A program made the translations under genes and the position numbers. This document shows, one piece after another, positions 1-8,678 of a DNA stretch of 64,000 bases; positions within the stretch are counted from its first letter, which is position 1; every line of letters starts with the position of its first letter. The notes under the pieces were generated by a model. It was not told where the DNA came from and searched no databases. It worked only from the letters and a program-made list of their open reading frames with translations. The DNA is from Parasphingorhabdus cellanae (lineage in GTDB: Bacteria > Pseudomonadota > Alphaproteobacteria > Sphingomonadales > Sphingomonadaceae). The stretch covers positions 2,594,001 to 2,658,000 of the forward strand of contig NZ_CP071794.1 of assembly GCF_017498565.1 (NCBI RefSeq), read 5' to 3'.

Positions 1-455
1 TCGGCCGTCCCTTTGCGCAGCGAGAAAGCGGAATATTGCGAAGAACCTGCTTCGCGCACGGTGGTGAAACCGGCCTTGGCCGTGATCAGAGCGTTTTTCG
101 CACCGACGACAACGCCCCATTCAGTGGGTTCGGTCGCCTGTTTCCAAAAATCGCCACCGGGATCGCCGGTCAGGTGCACGTGCAAATCGATAAGGCCGGG
201 CATCACAGTCTTGTCGGACATATCGATAATCGTGACATGGTCTTCAGGAGCAGAGGGCACAACCGCCCCTTGAGCAATGTCGATAATCTTCCCGTCGCTA
301 ACGGTAATCGTTGCCGGCCCAGAAGCGCCTTGGCCGGGATCAGCAATAAGATTGCCAACCTTAATGATGGTGACTGGCGTCATCGGTTTTTCGTCTGCCG
401 CCGATATCGGGGCTGCGAAGCCCAATGTTGCAATAGCCATCAGATGCCGGATCAT
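1..455 (-). CDS. Amidohydrolase family protein, secreted, N-terminal part only
   Basis: Reading the minus strand from the ATG at 455 gives a signal-peptide-like start (MIRHLMAIATLGFAAPISA, cleavage near residue 20). A beta-sandwich segment of the amidohydrolase composite domain follows, and then the metal-binding strand GLIDLHVHL, whose HxH pair ligates the active-site metal in imidazolonepropionase-like and prolidase-like amidohydrolases. The segment around FTTVREAGS also fits that family. The gene runs off the left edge, so only about 151 codons are visible and the substrate cannot be told. A signal peptide implies a periplasmic enzyme, as in the sphingomonad Xaa-Pro or imide amidohydrolases. 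Family call is firm, specificity unknown. Confidence 0.85.
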   Translation of the reverse strand, partial: MIRHLMAIATLGFAAPISAADEKPMTPVTIIKVGNLIADPGQGASGPATITVSDGKIIDIAQGAVVPSAPEDHVTIIDMSDKTVMPGLIDLHVHLTGDPGGDFWKQATEPTEWGVVVGAKNALITAKAGFTTVREAGSSQYSAFSLRKGTA

Positions 456-532
456 ATCTCAATCTTTCCCATTAGGTGTTTTGACCTGTGTGCGACGGGC
501 GGCAGATCGTTTCAAGGGATAATGTATAAGTA

Positions 533-565
533 AGGCCCGCAATCATTGCTGATTACGGGCCTTTC
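533..565 (-). terminator. Hairpin terminator downstream of the RcnB-like gene
   Basis: The stem GGCCCG-T-AATCA closes on a GCAA loop and is perfectly complementary apart from one T-G pair. It lies between the stop of the 597-1799 gene and the start of the amidohydrolase, both on the minus strand, so it probably ends transcription of the upstream gene. The trailing T run is short. Confidence 0.6.
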
Positions 566-596
566 CTAAAGAAACTATGTTTCGGTTTGTGCCGAC

Positions 597-1799
597 TTAA
601 TAGAAAAAGTCGTAGATCACATCGACCACACGGCCATCATAAGTGTCGATCAACAGCACATCACCATAGTAACGGATCCAGCGATAGCCGCCATAAGCCG
701 GTGGCAGGCGATAACGCCATGGGTCATTTATCCAATAGCGCGACCCGTAGAACGATGATCCCAGATAGACACCGATATTCCAGCGTCTGTAACTGTGGTT
801 CCGGTACGGCGAATAATAACGACCCGGGCGATAATAATGGCGGTTGGCTTTGCGATAGTTCCGCCAGTTGTAGCGCCTGTCATTGCGCCATCCGCGGTTC
901 CATTTGCGATAGTCACGGCGTGCATCACGATAGCCTTTGCGATATCCGCGCCGGTCATTGCGATAGTCCCGACGGTCGTTGCGATAACCATAGCGGCGGT
1001 CTATCCGGCCATCACGGTTGCGATCCCAACGGCGATCCACGCGGCCGTTGTTGTTCCGGTCAAAGCGCCGGTCAATGCGGCCATCGCGGTTGCGGTCCCA
1101 GCGCCGATCAACGCGGCCGTCCCGGTTACGGTCACCGCGTGCATTGGCGCGGCGATTTTCGCGGTAACGGCGATCAATCCGTCCGTCGCGGTTGCGGTCT
1201 ACGCGCCGGTCGACACGGCCATTATTGTTGCGGTCGAACCGGCGATCAATGCGGCCATCACGGTTTCGGTCAAAGCGGCGGTCGACCCGGCCGTCCCTGT
1301 TACGGTCACCACGCCTGATAGCGCGCCGTTCTGCACGGCTGCGATCACGCTTGGCGACATCCCGGCGAGCTTGACGGTTGGAACGACCTACATCGGCGCG
1401 GCTGCGGCTGCGTGAGAAGTCGCGGTCGACATTGCCATTTTGCTGGCGCACCGTACGGCGCTGCTGCCGTCTTTCAGCGCGATCGCCATCAGTCATGATA
1501 TTGGCGCGCCCGCGATTATTGCGGTTCTCGGCACGTGCGGCCCGGCGGGCATCACGGTTGCCATTGCCACGATTGGCACGTCTTGCTTCACGATTGCCAC
1601 CGCGATTACCGCGATTGGCGCGGCGTTCACCGCGGCCATCGCGCTGCAATGCCGCGCTGCCAGTCAGATTGTTGTCGATCAAGATCGGCGCGACTGGGCG
1701 CGTGTTCTGATTCAGGTTGGGGGCAAGATCGGCGGCGGACGCTGTCGCAGGCGTCAATATGGTGGCCGCCATCAGGCCGGTTAGATAAAATAGTCGCAT
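597..1799 (-). CDS. Secreted Arg-rich protein with tandem DxNxDG repeats and RcnB-like C terminus
   Basis: A 400-residue protein with a signal peptide (cleavage near ATASA, residue 22). Residues 50-160 are low-complexity and rich in Arg, Asn and Gly. Residues 165-212 and 223-270 each hold four 12-residue repeats of the type DRNRDGRIDRRF, eight in all, separated by a 10-residue spacer. The D-N-D-G-D spacing resembles calcium-binding EF-hand or thrombospondin-3 loops, but the loop position-12 acid is replaced by an aromatic or Val. Tyr/Arg-rich sequence follows, ending in a conserved segment (residues 365-400: RLPPAYGGYRWIRYYGDVLL) typical of RcnB-type periplasmic proteins. A GAGGAG site precedes the ATG. 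Metal homeostasis or envelope function is inference. Confidence 0.8.
   Translation of the reverse strand: MRLFYLTGLMAATILTPATASAADLAPNLNQNTRPVAPILIDNNLTGSAALQRDGRGERRANRGNRGGNREARRANRGNGNRDARRAARAENRNNRGRANIMTDGDRAERRQQRRTVRQQNGNVDRDFSRSRSRADVGRSNRQARRDVAKRDRSRAERRAIRRGDRNRDGRVDRRFDRNRDGRIDRRFDRNNNGRVDRRVDRNRDGRIDRRYRENRRANARGDRNRDGRVDRRWDRNRDGRIDRRFDRNNNGRVDRRWDRNRDGRIDRRYGYRNDRRDYRNDRRGYRKGYRDARRDYRKWNRGWRNDRRYNWRNYRKANRHYYRPGRYYSPYRNHSYRRWNIGVYLGSSFYGSRYWINDPWRYRLPPAYGGYRWIRYYGDVLLIDTYDGRVVDVIYDFFY
990..1307 (-). repeat. Eight 36-bp coding repeats in two four-unit blocks
   Basis: The blocks at 1164-1307 and 990-1133 each encode four 12-residue units in the same order of variants (RD/V, RD/I, NN/V, RD/I). 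The shared order suggests that a 144-bp block was duplicated after the four-unit array formed. Confidence 0.85.
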
Positions 1800-1945
1800 A
1801 GGCTACTCCTCACTATGCGACTCTATTTGCCGCATCTGTGCAACAAGTCATAGCGTGTTAACCCTGTCGGACAGCTGAACTTGGCTGTAATATTCAGGAA
1901 AGAATCGACTTATATGAACGAAATTTGCGCAGTTATGACGGTAAA

Positions 1946-3298
1946 CTAGGCCTGTTCATCCTTGTCGAGCCACTCTTCGAGCCATTTAATCGTATATTCG
2001 CCAGACTGAAAACCTTCATCATAAACCAGCTTTTGATGTAGCGGGATGGTGGTTTCCACGCCTTCAATAACAAATTCATCCAGCGCGCGGGCCAGCCGCA
2101 TCATACAACCATCACGAGTCCGGCCATAAACGATCAGCTTGGCGATCATGCTGTCATAATAAGGCGGGATCGAATAACCGGCATAGAGCCCGCTATCGAC
2201 GCGGACGTGCATGCCGCCGGGCGGGTGATAGCCCACCACCTTGCCAGGTGACGGCGCGAAGGTTTTCGGATTCTCTGCATTGATCCGGCATTCAATCGCA
2301 TGGCCCGTAAATTCGAGCTCTTCCTGTTTGACCGATAGATCACGGCCATCAGCAATGCGGATCTGTTCGCGGACGAGATCAAAGCCCGTGATCATTTCCG
2401 TCACCGGATGCTCGACCTGCAAGCGGGTGTTCATTTCGATGAAGTAGAATTCGTCATTCTCATACAGGAACTCGATCGTACCGGCGCCGCGATAGCCCAT
2501 GCCCTTCATCGCGTCGACACAGACTTTGCCCATGCGTTCGCGCTGTTCAGCGCTGATCACGGGGGAAGGCGCTTCTTCTAGGACTTTCTGATGCCGGCGT
2601 TGCAAAGAACAATCGCGTTCGCCCAGATGAATGGCATTGCCGCGACCATCGCCGAAGACCTGAAATTCAATATGGCGCGGATCGCCCAGGTATTTTTCAA
2701 TATAGACGGTCGCGTCGCCGAAAGCCGCTTTGGCCTCGGTGCCAGCTTGCTTCATCTGCGTTTCCAGCTCGGTTTCGCTGTTCACGACCTTCATGCCGCG
2801 CCCGCCGCCGCCGGATGCTGCCTTGATGATCACGGGATAGCCAACGTCTGCTGCCACCTTTTTGGCTTCCTCGATCTCGCTGACCGCTCCGTCAGAGCCG
2901 GGAACCAAAGGAATGCCGAGTTCACCAGCGGTCTTTTTGGCCGCGACCTTGTCACCCATGATTTCAATATGCTCGGGTTTCGGTCCGATCCATTTAATAT
3001 CATGCGCTTCAACCACTTCGGCAAAATGCGCGTTTTCGGAAAGGAAACCATAGCCGGGATGGATCGCATCCGCGCCGCTAATCTCTGCGGCGGAAATAAT
3101 CGCCGGTATGCTGAGATAGCTGTCGGTTGCTGACGGCGGCCCGATGCAGATGGCTTCATGGGCAAGCCGGACGTGCATCGCGTCTTCATCGGCAGTACTG
3201 TGCACGGCAACGGTTTCGATGCCAAGTTCGCGTGCCGCGCGCAAAATGCGAAGCGCGATTTCGCCGCGATTGGCGATCAGGATTTTGTTGATGGTCAT
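1946..3298 (-). CDS. accC: Biotin carboxylase subunit of acetyl-CoA carboxylase
   Basis: Full-length 450-residue AccC. It uses ATP and bicarbonate to carboxylate the biotin carried by AccB, the first half-reaction of malonyl-CoA synthesis in the cytoplasm. The N-terminal biotin-carboxylase fold begins [20 protein letters not shown]. The ATP-grasp domain carries the glycine-rich loop [12 protein letters not shown] and the signature [13 protein letters not shown]. The ligand motif [16 protein letters not shown] is intact. It starts 14 nt after the accB stop, so the two are almost certainly cotranscribed from the aroQ side. No unusual feature was seen. Confidence 0.98.
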   Translation of the reverse strand: MTINKILIANRGEIALRILRAARELGIETVAVHSTADEDAMHVRLAHEAICIGPPSATDSYLSIPAIISAAEISGADAIHPGYGFLSENAHFAEVVEAHDIKWIGPKPEHIEIMGDKVAAKKTAGELGIPLVPGSDGAVSEIEEAKKVAADVGYPVIIKAASGGGGRGMKVVNSETELETQMKQAGTEAKAAFGDATVYIEKYLGDPRHIEFQVFGDGRGNAIHLGERDCSLQRRHQKVLEEAPSPVISAEQRERMGKVCVDAMKGMGYRGAGTIEFLYENDEFYFIEMNTRLQVEHPVTEMITGFDLVREQIRIADGRDLSVKQEELEFTGHAIECRINAENPKTFAPSPGKVVGYHPPGGMHVRVDSGLYAGYSIPPYYDSMIAKLIVYGRTRDGCMMRLARALDEFVIEGVETTIPLHQKLVYDEGFQSGEYTIKWLEEWLDKDEQA

Positions 3299-3312
3299 GC
3301 GCCGGGCCTCAT

Positions 3313-3795
3313 CTACGCGATCACAACCAGCGGCTGGTCAAATTCAACCGGCTGGCCATTTTCGACCAATATGGCTTTAACAGTGCCGGCACTGTCAGCG
3401 GAAATCGGGTTCATCACCTTCATCGCTTCAATAATCAAGACCGTGTCACCGGCCGCGACTTTGTCACCCACGCTAACGAAATTGGCCGCGTCCGGATCGG
3501 GTGCCAGATAGGCGGTGCCAACCATTGGTGATTTCTGTGCGCCGGCATGATCATCAGCAGGCGCCGGTCCGGCTTCCGCGGCGGGTGCAGCAGCGGGCGC
3601 AGGCATCGGGGCCGGCGCAGCTATGGCCTGTACGGGGGCCGATGCTCCGCCACCGCCGCGCGAGACACGGATTTTGCGGTCGCCATCTTCGACTTCAATT
3701 TCGCTGAGGCCAGCACCATCCAATATCCCGGCCAGCTCTCGAACAATGTCGAGGTCCACATTCATGCTGCCATCACTATCTTTTTTTGCGGCCAT
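3313..3795 (-). CDS. accB: Biotin carboxyl carrier protein of acetyl-CoA carboxylase
   Basis: A 160-residue BCCP. The N-terminal helical region (1-45) binds AccC. An Ala/Pro-rich flexible linker spans about 50-85, and the biotinyl domain spans 88-160. The biotin acceptor is Lys126 in EAMKVMNPI. It lies between aroQ (33 nt upstream) and accC (14 nt downstream), the common proteobacterial order. The protein shuttles carboxybiotin between AccC and the carboxyltransferase, whose genes are not in this window. Confidence 0.97.
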   Translation of the reverse strand: MAAKKDSDGSMNVDLDIVRELAGILDGAGLSEIEVEDGDRKIRVSRGGGGASAPVQAIAAPAPMPAPAAAPAAEAGPAPADDHAGAQKSPMVGTAYLAPDPDAANFVSVGDKVAAGDTVLIIEAMKVMNPISADSAGTVKAILVENGQPVEFDQPLVVIA

Positions 3796-3828
3796 TTCTG
3801 CTTCCCATATTGAAGTTAAAGTTATGTT

Positions 3829-4308
3829 CTAAAGCTTGTGGGCGGCGTCAAGCGCCAATTGATATCCCAAAGCACCAAAGCCGCAAATCGTTCCTTTTGC
3901 AACCGGTGCGATCATACTCTTTTGACGAAATTCTTCGCGCGCCGCCGGATTGGAGATATGCACCTCGATTACCGGCACTGCTATCGCCTTGATGGCGTCA
4001 TGCAGGGCAATGGATGTGTGGGTCAGCGCGCCCGCGTTCAGGATCACCGCCTGCGCTTCATCGGCCGCCGCTTCCTGCAACCAGTCCACCAGATGGCCTT
4101 CATGGTTGCTCTGGCGAATGTCTACATCAAGATCCAGGTCATGCGCCTGATCTTCCAGCTGTCCGGCAATATCATCCAGCGTATCGGACCCATAGATTTC
4201 TGGTTCCCGCATCCCCAGAAGATTGAGGTTGGGGCCATTAAGCACAAAGACGGTCTTGTTGGTGCTTTTTCCCGCGCTTATATTTTTCGGCAATATAATG
4301 TCCCCCAT
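3829..4308 (-). CDS. aroQ: Type II 3-dehydroquinate dehydratase
   Basis: A 159-residue enzyme of the shikimate pathway that converts 3-dehydroquinate to 3-dehydroshikimate as a dodecamer. The signature VFVLNGPNLNLLGMREPEIYG lies near the N terminus, and the substrate-loop and proton-donor motifs ILNAGALTHTSIALHDAI and VIEVHISNPAAREEFR follow. The reading frame opens at an ATG with a 17-residue leader before the core; internal starts are not obvious. It is the first gene of the aroQ-accB-accC operon and is divergent from thiSG, leaving 82 bp for both promoters. Confidence 0.96.
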   Translation of the reverse strand: MGDIILPKNISAGKSTNKTVFVLNGPNLNLLGMREPEIYGSDTLDDIAGQLEDQAHDLDLDVDIRQSNHEGHLVDWLQEAAADEAQAVILNAGALTHTSIALHDAIKAIAVPVIEVHISNPAAREEFRQKSMIAPVAKGTICGFGALGYQLALDAAHKL

Positions 4309-4390
4309 ATGGCACTTTTGGTTGCGGCGCTGCTAAGCTGTTTATATGGCCTTCTTATAGCGCTCGATTCCGAAAAGCGAGATCAAACAA

Positions 4391-5404
4391 ATGGAAACAT
4401 TGGTAATGCCGGAAATTTCAATTCAGCTAAATGGCGACAGCAAGCGGATCGAGAGCGGCATGTCTGTCGCCGATCTGGTGCGGTCGCTGGATCTGGAACC
4501 AGAGAAAGTGGCGGTGGAACGGAACCGTGAAATCGTGACCCGCTCAACCCTGGGCGATGTCACGGTTGAAGATGGTGATCAGTTGGAGATAGTCCATTTT
4601 GTTGGCGGCGGCGATCATGCCGGTGATGTGACCTCAACTGACGGCTGGAGCGTGGCCGGTCAAAACTTCTCATCCCGCCTGATTGTCGGCACCGGCAAAT
4701 ATAAGGATTTCGACGAAAATGCTGCCGCCGTTGAAGCGGCGGGCGCAGAGATTGTCACCGTGGCCGTGCGGCGGGTTAATGTGATGGATCGCAATCAGCC
4801 GATGCTGACGGATTTTATCGATCCCAAAAAAATCACCTATCTACCAAATACCGCCGGCTGTTTTAATGCCGATGACGCCATTCGCACATTACGCTTGGCG
4901 CGTGAAGCGGGTGGCTGGGATCTGGTGAAGCTGGAAGTGCTGGGCGAGGCCAAGACGCTTTACCCCAATATGCGCGAGACACTGGAAGCAACCGAAGTGC
5001 TGGCCAAGGAAGGCTTCAAGCCCATGGTCTATTGCGTCGATGATCCGATCGCCGCGAAACAGCTTGAGGATGCCGGCGCGGTGGCGATCATGCCGTTGGG
5101 CGCACCAATCGGCTCCGGCCTGGGTATTCAAAACCGCGTAACCATCCGTTTGATTGTCGAGGGCGCCAGTGTACCCGTTCTGGTCGATGCCGGTGTTGGA
5201 ACGGCCAGCGATGCAGCGGTTGCGATGGAGCTAGGCTGCGATGGCGTGCTGATGAACACCGCGATTGCGGAAGCCAAGGAACCGGTGCGGATGGCCCGTG
5301 CCATGAAGCTCGCCGTCGAAGCGGGTCGAGAAGCCTATCTGTCTGGCCGGATGGGGCGGCGGATGTATGCCGACCCCTCGAGTCCGCTTTCCGGATTAAT
5401 TTAG
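4391..5404 (+). CDS. thiSG: Fused sulfur carrier ThiS and thiazole synthase ThiG
   Basis: Residues 6-74 form a ubiquitin-like ThiS domain ending in VHFVGGG. Residues 83-337 form ThiG, with the Schiff-base lysine in LVKLEVLGE (Lys180) and phosphate-binding sequence near the C terminus ([21 protein letters not shown]). ThiG makes the thiazole phosphate of thiamin from 1-deoxyxylulose 5-phosphate, dehydroglycine and ThiS thiocarboxylate. In the fusion the ThiS di-glycine is internal, although thiocarboxylation needs a free C terminus, so processing or a different sulfur route is implied. ATG 4406 is an alternative start. No TPP riboswitch was recognised in the 82-bp leader. Confidence 0.95.
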   Translation: METLVMPEISIQLNGDSKRIESGMSVADLVRSLDLEPEKVAVERNREIVTRSTLGDVTVEDGDQLEIVHFVGGGDHAGDVTSTDGWSVAGQNFSSRLIVGTGKYKDFDENAAAVEAAGAEIVTVAVRRVNVMDRNQPMLTDFIDPKKITYLPNTAGCFNADDAIRTLRLAREAGGWDLVKLEVLGEAKTLYPNMRETLEATEVLAKEGFKPMVYCVDDPIAAKQLEDAGAVAIMPLGAPIGSGLGIQNRVTIRLIVEGASVPVLVDAGVGTASDAAVAMELGCDGVLMNTAIAEAKEPVRMARAMKLAVEAGREAYLSGRMGRRMYADPSSPLSGLI

Positions 5405-5786
5405 GATTTGGGCTGCAATAACCGAATCAAGGCTGATTTAGCGCTATAATACACTATGATTCGGTGTCATCTGTAACCAATTGAATAGTAACAAAAGTTA
5501 CATTGTTTTACTTTGATCGATGTCTCGATGTCGTTGGTCGAAGCCTTTAGTTGTTCACCGACTAAAATGGATGTTTATCGAAGTTCGAATGCTCGCGGGC
5601 CACCCTTCCCGTATCTAAAAATACGAGGCGGGAGCAGCAGCATAAGTCAAAAGCTCTTCCCCGAGCTGGTCGAAACAACTGCTCCCGTACTCATAACCCC
5701 CTCCCTTCTTTTAGCAGGGATAATGAGGGTGGCCTGGTTCCCCTTATTCCAGCGCTTCCCGGAAAATATGAGTGAGGAGTGAACAC
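5405..5786. other. Intergenic region with small inverted repeats
   Basis: I see no credible gene here. A CGTAT/ATACG hairpin lies at 5610-5625, and a 9-bp inverted repeat (CGGGAGCAG / CTGCTCCCG) has arms at 5629-5637 and 5679-5687. This looks like a degraded intergenic palindromic element. The downstream end must hold the promoter of the UrcA gene. Confidence 0.5.
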
Positions 5787-6143
5787 ATGAAAAATTCTAT
5801 TTTGAGCAAAGGCCTTTGTGCCGCAGCCGCCATCGCCGTAACCGTAACCGGTTTCTCGGCCAGCGCGAGTGCGCAGGGCCGGATCACCAAGTCTGTTGAA
5901 GTCAGCTATGCTGATCTCGATCTGACCAGCGCCAATGGTCAAGAAACGCTGGATGGCCGGATCAAAGGCGCCGTGCGTAAAGTTTGCGGCAGCTATAATT
6001 CGAAAAGTCTGCGCGACATGGCGGACCATAGTGGCTGCGTCAAAGAAGCCAAAATGTCGGCCAAGCGCGCGAAAGTGTCACTAATTGCCAGAGCAGAAGC
6101 GGGAACGCTTGGTTCGAGCACAGTGACGATCGGCGGCAGATAA
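5787..6143 (+). CDS. UrcA family secreted protein
   Basis: A 118-residue protein with a signal peptide (MKNSILSKGLCAAAAIAVTV..., cleavage near ASAQG). The mature part follows the UrcA pattern: KSVEVSYADLDLTSANGQETLDGRIKGAVRKVC, then a second Cys in HSGCVKEA; the two Cys probably form a disulfide. UrcA-family proteins are common and uncharacterised in sphingomonads and caulobacters. The ATG at 5787 was chosen because GAGGAG lies 8 nt upstream and the signal peptide starts there; an in-frame ATG at 5772 has no such site. A strong terminator follows. Function unknown. Confidence 0.9.
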   Translation: MKNSILSKGLCAAAAIAVTVTGFSASASAQGRITKSVEVSYADLDLTSANGQETLDGRIKGAVRKVCGSYNSKSLRDMADHSGCVKEAKMSAKRAKVSLIARAEAGTLGSSTVTIGGR

Positions 6144-6219
6144 GCCCTATTTTTCCTAAGTAACGCAAGAGCCGCGAATCCCAATTAAGCGGCCCCTTAT
6201 TTGGCCAAACCAACTTATG

Positions 6220-6251
6220 ACCCCGGTGCCCTTACACCGGGGTTTATTTTT
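6220..6251 (+). terminator. Rho-independent terminator after the UrcA gene
   Basis: A perfect 9-bp stem ACCCCGGTG / CACCGGGGT with a 6-nt loop is followed by TTATTTTT. Confidence 0.9.
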
Positions 6252-6332
6252 GCGCGTTCCGCCGTCGCTATTTGAGTGGAACGCAGCTCCCGGCCAGTTT
6301 CTTCCAGTCATTCTCTCCGCGCAAGCCCTATC

Positions 6333-6417
6333 CCGTTCGTCCTGAGCCTGTCGAAGGATATCTCTGGGATATCTCTAAACTAGAAGGAAATGGCTTCGAC
6401 GGGCTCACCCCGAACGG
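6333..6417. repeat. Imperfect palindromic intergenic element
   Basis: A 24-bp arm at 6333-6356 (CCGTTCGTCCTGAGCC...) pairs with 6394-6417, with four mismatches. The spacer holds GATATCTCT twice. The TCCTGAGCCTGTCGAAGG core looks like the REP-type sequence repeated in many sphingomonad genomes. It lies between the UrcA terminator and the end of the convergent LytTR gene, in the gap 6144-6463, which otherwise holds no gene. Confidence 0.7.
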
Positions 6418-6463
6418 ATTGAGGAGGACAGGCAGACCAAACCGAGTTGACGGAAAGTAAGTC

Positions 6464-7258
6464 TTACCGCCCCGCGAGTTTCTTCGCCTCTGCCAAATGG
6501 GTGCGGCCGATACGGATTTCCGTCCCGCATTTCAGACAGGCAATCCAGATCCCGCCGCCATCGTGGCGCAGGCCGCCAATCCAGTCCCGGCGGACCAGAT
6601 GGGACCGGTGCAGGCGGATAAAATGCTCCGGATTGAGTCTTCCTTCCAGTCCGGTAATCGTCTGGTGCAGCAAATAGCTGGTCGCGCCTTGCTCGCTGCC
6701 TTCGGCGCCGCCCACGTGCAACCGCATATAGTCGCGCTCTGCTTCGATACGGTTGATTTCAGATGCAGCGATCCGGCGCAGTTCTGATTTATAAGGTACC
6801 CAGAACTCTTCGGCCCAGGGGGAGTCTTCGGCAGAAATCGGAGCCTGATCGGTTTTGCGCTCCAATACGCGCGATATGGCGATGGATAGCCGCTCTGTCT
6901 CGACGGGCTTTAGCACATAGTCAATCGCGGCCACGCCAAAGGCTTCAACAGCAAATTTGTCAAAAGCGGTGACGAAGATAATTGCCGGCGGTGTTTCGAG
7001 ATCGGCCAATTGCTTGGCGACTTCCAACCCGTCCATTCCCGGCATGGCAATGTCGAGCAACAACAGGTCCGGCTTCAACTGGTGCGCAAGGCGAACGGCG
7101 GCTTCTCCATCGCTTGCTGTGCCAACCAGATTGATATGTTCCTGGCGGGCGCACAGAAGCTGCAACCGTTCGATCGCAAGCGGTTCGTCATCTACGATCA
7201 GCGTTTTAAGCTGCGATGAGGCAGAGGCCGTGTCGTTTGCCATATTGTCGTCCGCCAT
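6464..7258 (-). CDS. LytTR-family response regulator
   Basis: A 264-residue protein. The receiver domain (residues 17-130) has the phospho-acceptor Asp69 in LLLLDIAMPGMDG, the acidic pair VDDE at 22-25 and a conserved Lys in YVLKPVE. The LytTR DNA-binding domain occupies about 165-264 (AERDYMRLHV ... FIRLHRSHLVRRDWI). Such regulators bind pairs of 9-bp direct repeats spaced about two helix turns apart. It starts 2 nt after the stop of the histidine kinase gene, so the two form one unit. It probably autoregulates through the repeats at 8462-8491. Confidence 0.93.
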   Translation of the reverse strand: MADDNMANDTASASSQLKTLIVDDEPLAIERLQLLCARQEHINLVGTASDGEAAVRLAHQLKPDLLLLDIAMPGMDGLEVAKQLADLETPPAIIFVTAFDKFAVEAFGVAAIDYVLKPVETERLSIAISRVLERKTDQAPISAEDSPWAEEFWVPYKSELRRIAASEINRIEAERDYMRLHVGGAEGSEQGATSYLLHQTITGLEGRLNPEHFIRLHRSHLVRRDWIGGLRHDGGGIWIACLKCGTEIRIGRTHLAEAKKLAGR

Positions 7259-7260
7259 AT

Positions 7261-8388
7261 TCAGATATCCGCTAGAAGCGGCATGGTGAGTTCCGCAACA
7301 AATCCGCCGGAATCGGGATAGGACGTCTTTAACTTGGCCTGGGAGCCAAATCTAGTCTCCAGCCGGTCTCGGACATTGGCCAGGCCAATACCATTATTTT
7401 GACCTTTGGATTTTTTCTGAGGCTGAATCTCGCCGTCATCGGCCACGGTCAGTTTCAGAAAATCCCCCTTGGATCGAGCCGTGATGCGGATGGTCACGGG
7501 GCGTTTGCTATGGGCCACGCCATGTTTGATCGCATTTTCAACCAGCGGCTGCAGGATAAGACCGGGCACCAACACGTCATTTAATTTGACCGGTATATCT
7601 GTCTCGGTTGCCAGCCGTTCTGGAAAACGTACCGCTTCGATATCAAGATAAAGCTTTTGCAGATGCACTTCCTCAGATAGCGCGACATCTTCCAAAGGGT
7701 CCCCGGACAGACTGCTGCGGTAGAATTTGGACAGATTGAGGATCATCTTCTCCGCCTCTTCCGGCTGGCTACGCATGACCAGAGTGCTAAGGCTATTGAG
7801 GGTGTTGAACAGGAAGTGCGGATTGACCTGATAGCGCAAGCTCCGCAACTCGGCATCTTGCGCTGCCTGGGCAAAGCGGGCGGCCTTGCGCTCGACACTG
7901 CGAACCTCACTCGCGTAGCTCAGCGTTAGATAGAGCGAGGCCCAGCTGATCATAAAGAAAAAGCGGGAGATACTGTCTTCGACAATAGCCTGCAGCGCAT
8001 AATTTTCTTTTTCCATATACTCGCGCATCTTCTCCATGTGCGCTTCGTCAAACAGGCTTTGTGGATCGTAAACGTTGAACATGTAATAGTTGAAAACGGC
8101 AATAGCGACCGCGCAAGGAATCGCACCGGCAAAGGCGGTAATGATACGGGTGGACAAGGCCTTGTCCTCGAATAGCCGCAGCAATCGATAGAGCAGATAG
8201 GTTATGGCAATACCAAGCAGCGTTACGATGACGCGGCGCAACGCCAGTTCTTCCTGAGCCGGCCAATCGCTAACTGCGGCGCGCAAAGTGATGATGATCA
8301 CGTAAAAGAGCCAGAACCCAAGGATCGACAGGATAGCAACTTGCTGCCCGACAGATGGTTTGTGATTTCCGATGTCGAATTTTCTCAT
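7261..8388 (-). CDS. LytS/YehU-type membrane sensor histidine kinase
   Basis: A 375-residue kinase. Four N-terminal hydrophobic segments (about 18-38, 52-70, 82-104, 140-158) precede a His_kinase domain with the phospho-acceptor His191 in RYQVNPHFLFNTLNSL and a HATPase domain (LQPLVENAIKHG, GIGLANVRDRL). No extracellular sensor domain is present, so the signal is probably sensed in the membrane. It is the first gene of the kinase-regulator operon and is divergent from a molybdenum oxidoreductase gene pair, which is a plausible target. Confidence 0.93.
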   Translation of the reverse strand: MRKFDIGNHKPSVGQQVAILSILGFWLFYVIIITLRAAVSDWPAQEELALRRVIVTLLGIAITYLLYRLLRLFEDKALSTRIITAFAGAIPCAVAIAVFNYYMFNVYDPQSLFDEAHMEKMREYMEKENYALQAIVEDSISRFFFMISWASLYLTLSYASEVRSVERKAARFAQAAQDAELRSLRYQVNPHFLFNTLNSLSTLVMRSQPEEAEKMILNLSKFYRSSLSGDPLEDVALSEEVHLQKLYLDIEAVRFPERLATETDIPVKLNDVLVPGLILQPLVENAIKHGVAHSKRPVTIRITARSKGDFLKLTVADDGEIQPQKKSKGQNNGIGLANVRDRLETRFGSQAKLKTSYPDSGGFVAELTMPLLADI

Positions 8389-8461
8389 TATGCGCCTAAT
8401 TTCTCGTTGCTATGCACTTTAGATGGAAATGGTATCAATTGTCTCTATCGGAATCGTGTCC

Positions 8462-8491
8462 GGTCGAAACAGGGTTGCGGTTGGTCGAAAC
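8462..8491. promoter_or_regulatory. Candidate LytTR operator: two 9-bp direct repeats
   Basis: GGTCGAAAC occurs at 8462-8470 and again at 8483-8491, a 12-bp spacer and a 21-bp period. That geometry is the known binding mode of LytTR regulators such as AgrA and ComE. It lies 74-103 bp upstream of the kinase start, in the divergent region shared with the oxidoreductase genes. Binding by the neighbouring regulator is inference. Confidence 0.5.
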
Positions 8492-8678
8492 TTTCGGTCG
8501 CGCGCACGTAATTTTCAAAATATTTGAACGTCTTGGGAACATGTAAGGCAAACCACGCAGTGAAAATCATGCGGGATATCGTGAATATTATGGCTATAAT
8601 ATAAAAGCGCGGAAAAAATGGGCTATAGTGTGAAAAAAATGGTAACAGCAAACGGACGAAACACACGGGAGATGGTTG

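Noticed and set aside
587..1784. Several long plus-strand open frames across the Arg-rich gene
   Set aside because: They mirror the biased repeat codons of the minus-strand RcnB-like gene and carry no recognisable domain.
4309..4390. Possible TPP riboswitch before thiSG
   Set aside because: No CTGAGA-type or ACCTGA-type core is present in the 82-bp gap.
3838..4530. Plus-strand 230-codon frame spanning aroQ and the start of thiSG
   Set aside because: It overlaps two clear genes and has no homology features.
5405..5786. An 89-codon plus-strand frame (5513-5782)
   Set aside because: It runs through palindromic intergenic sequence and into the ribosome site of the UrcA gene.
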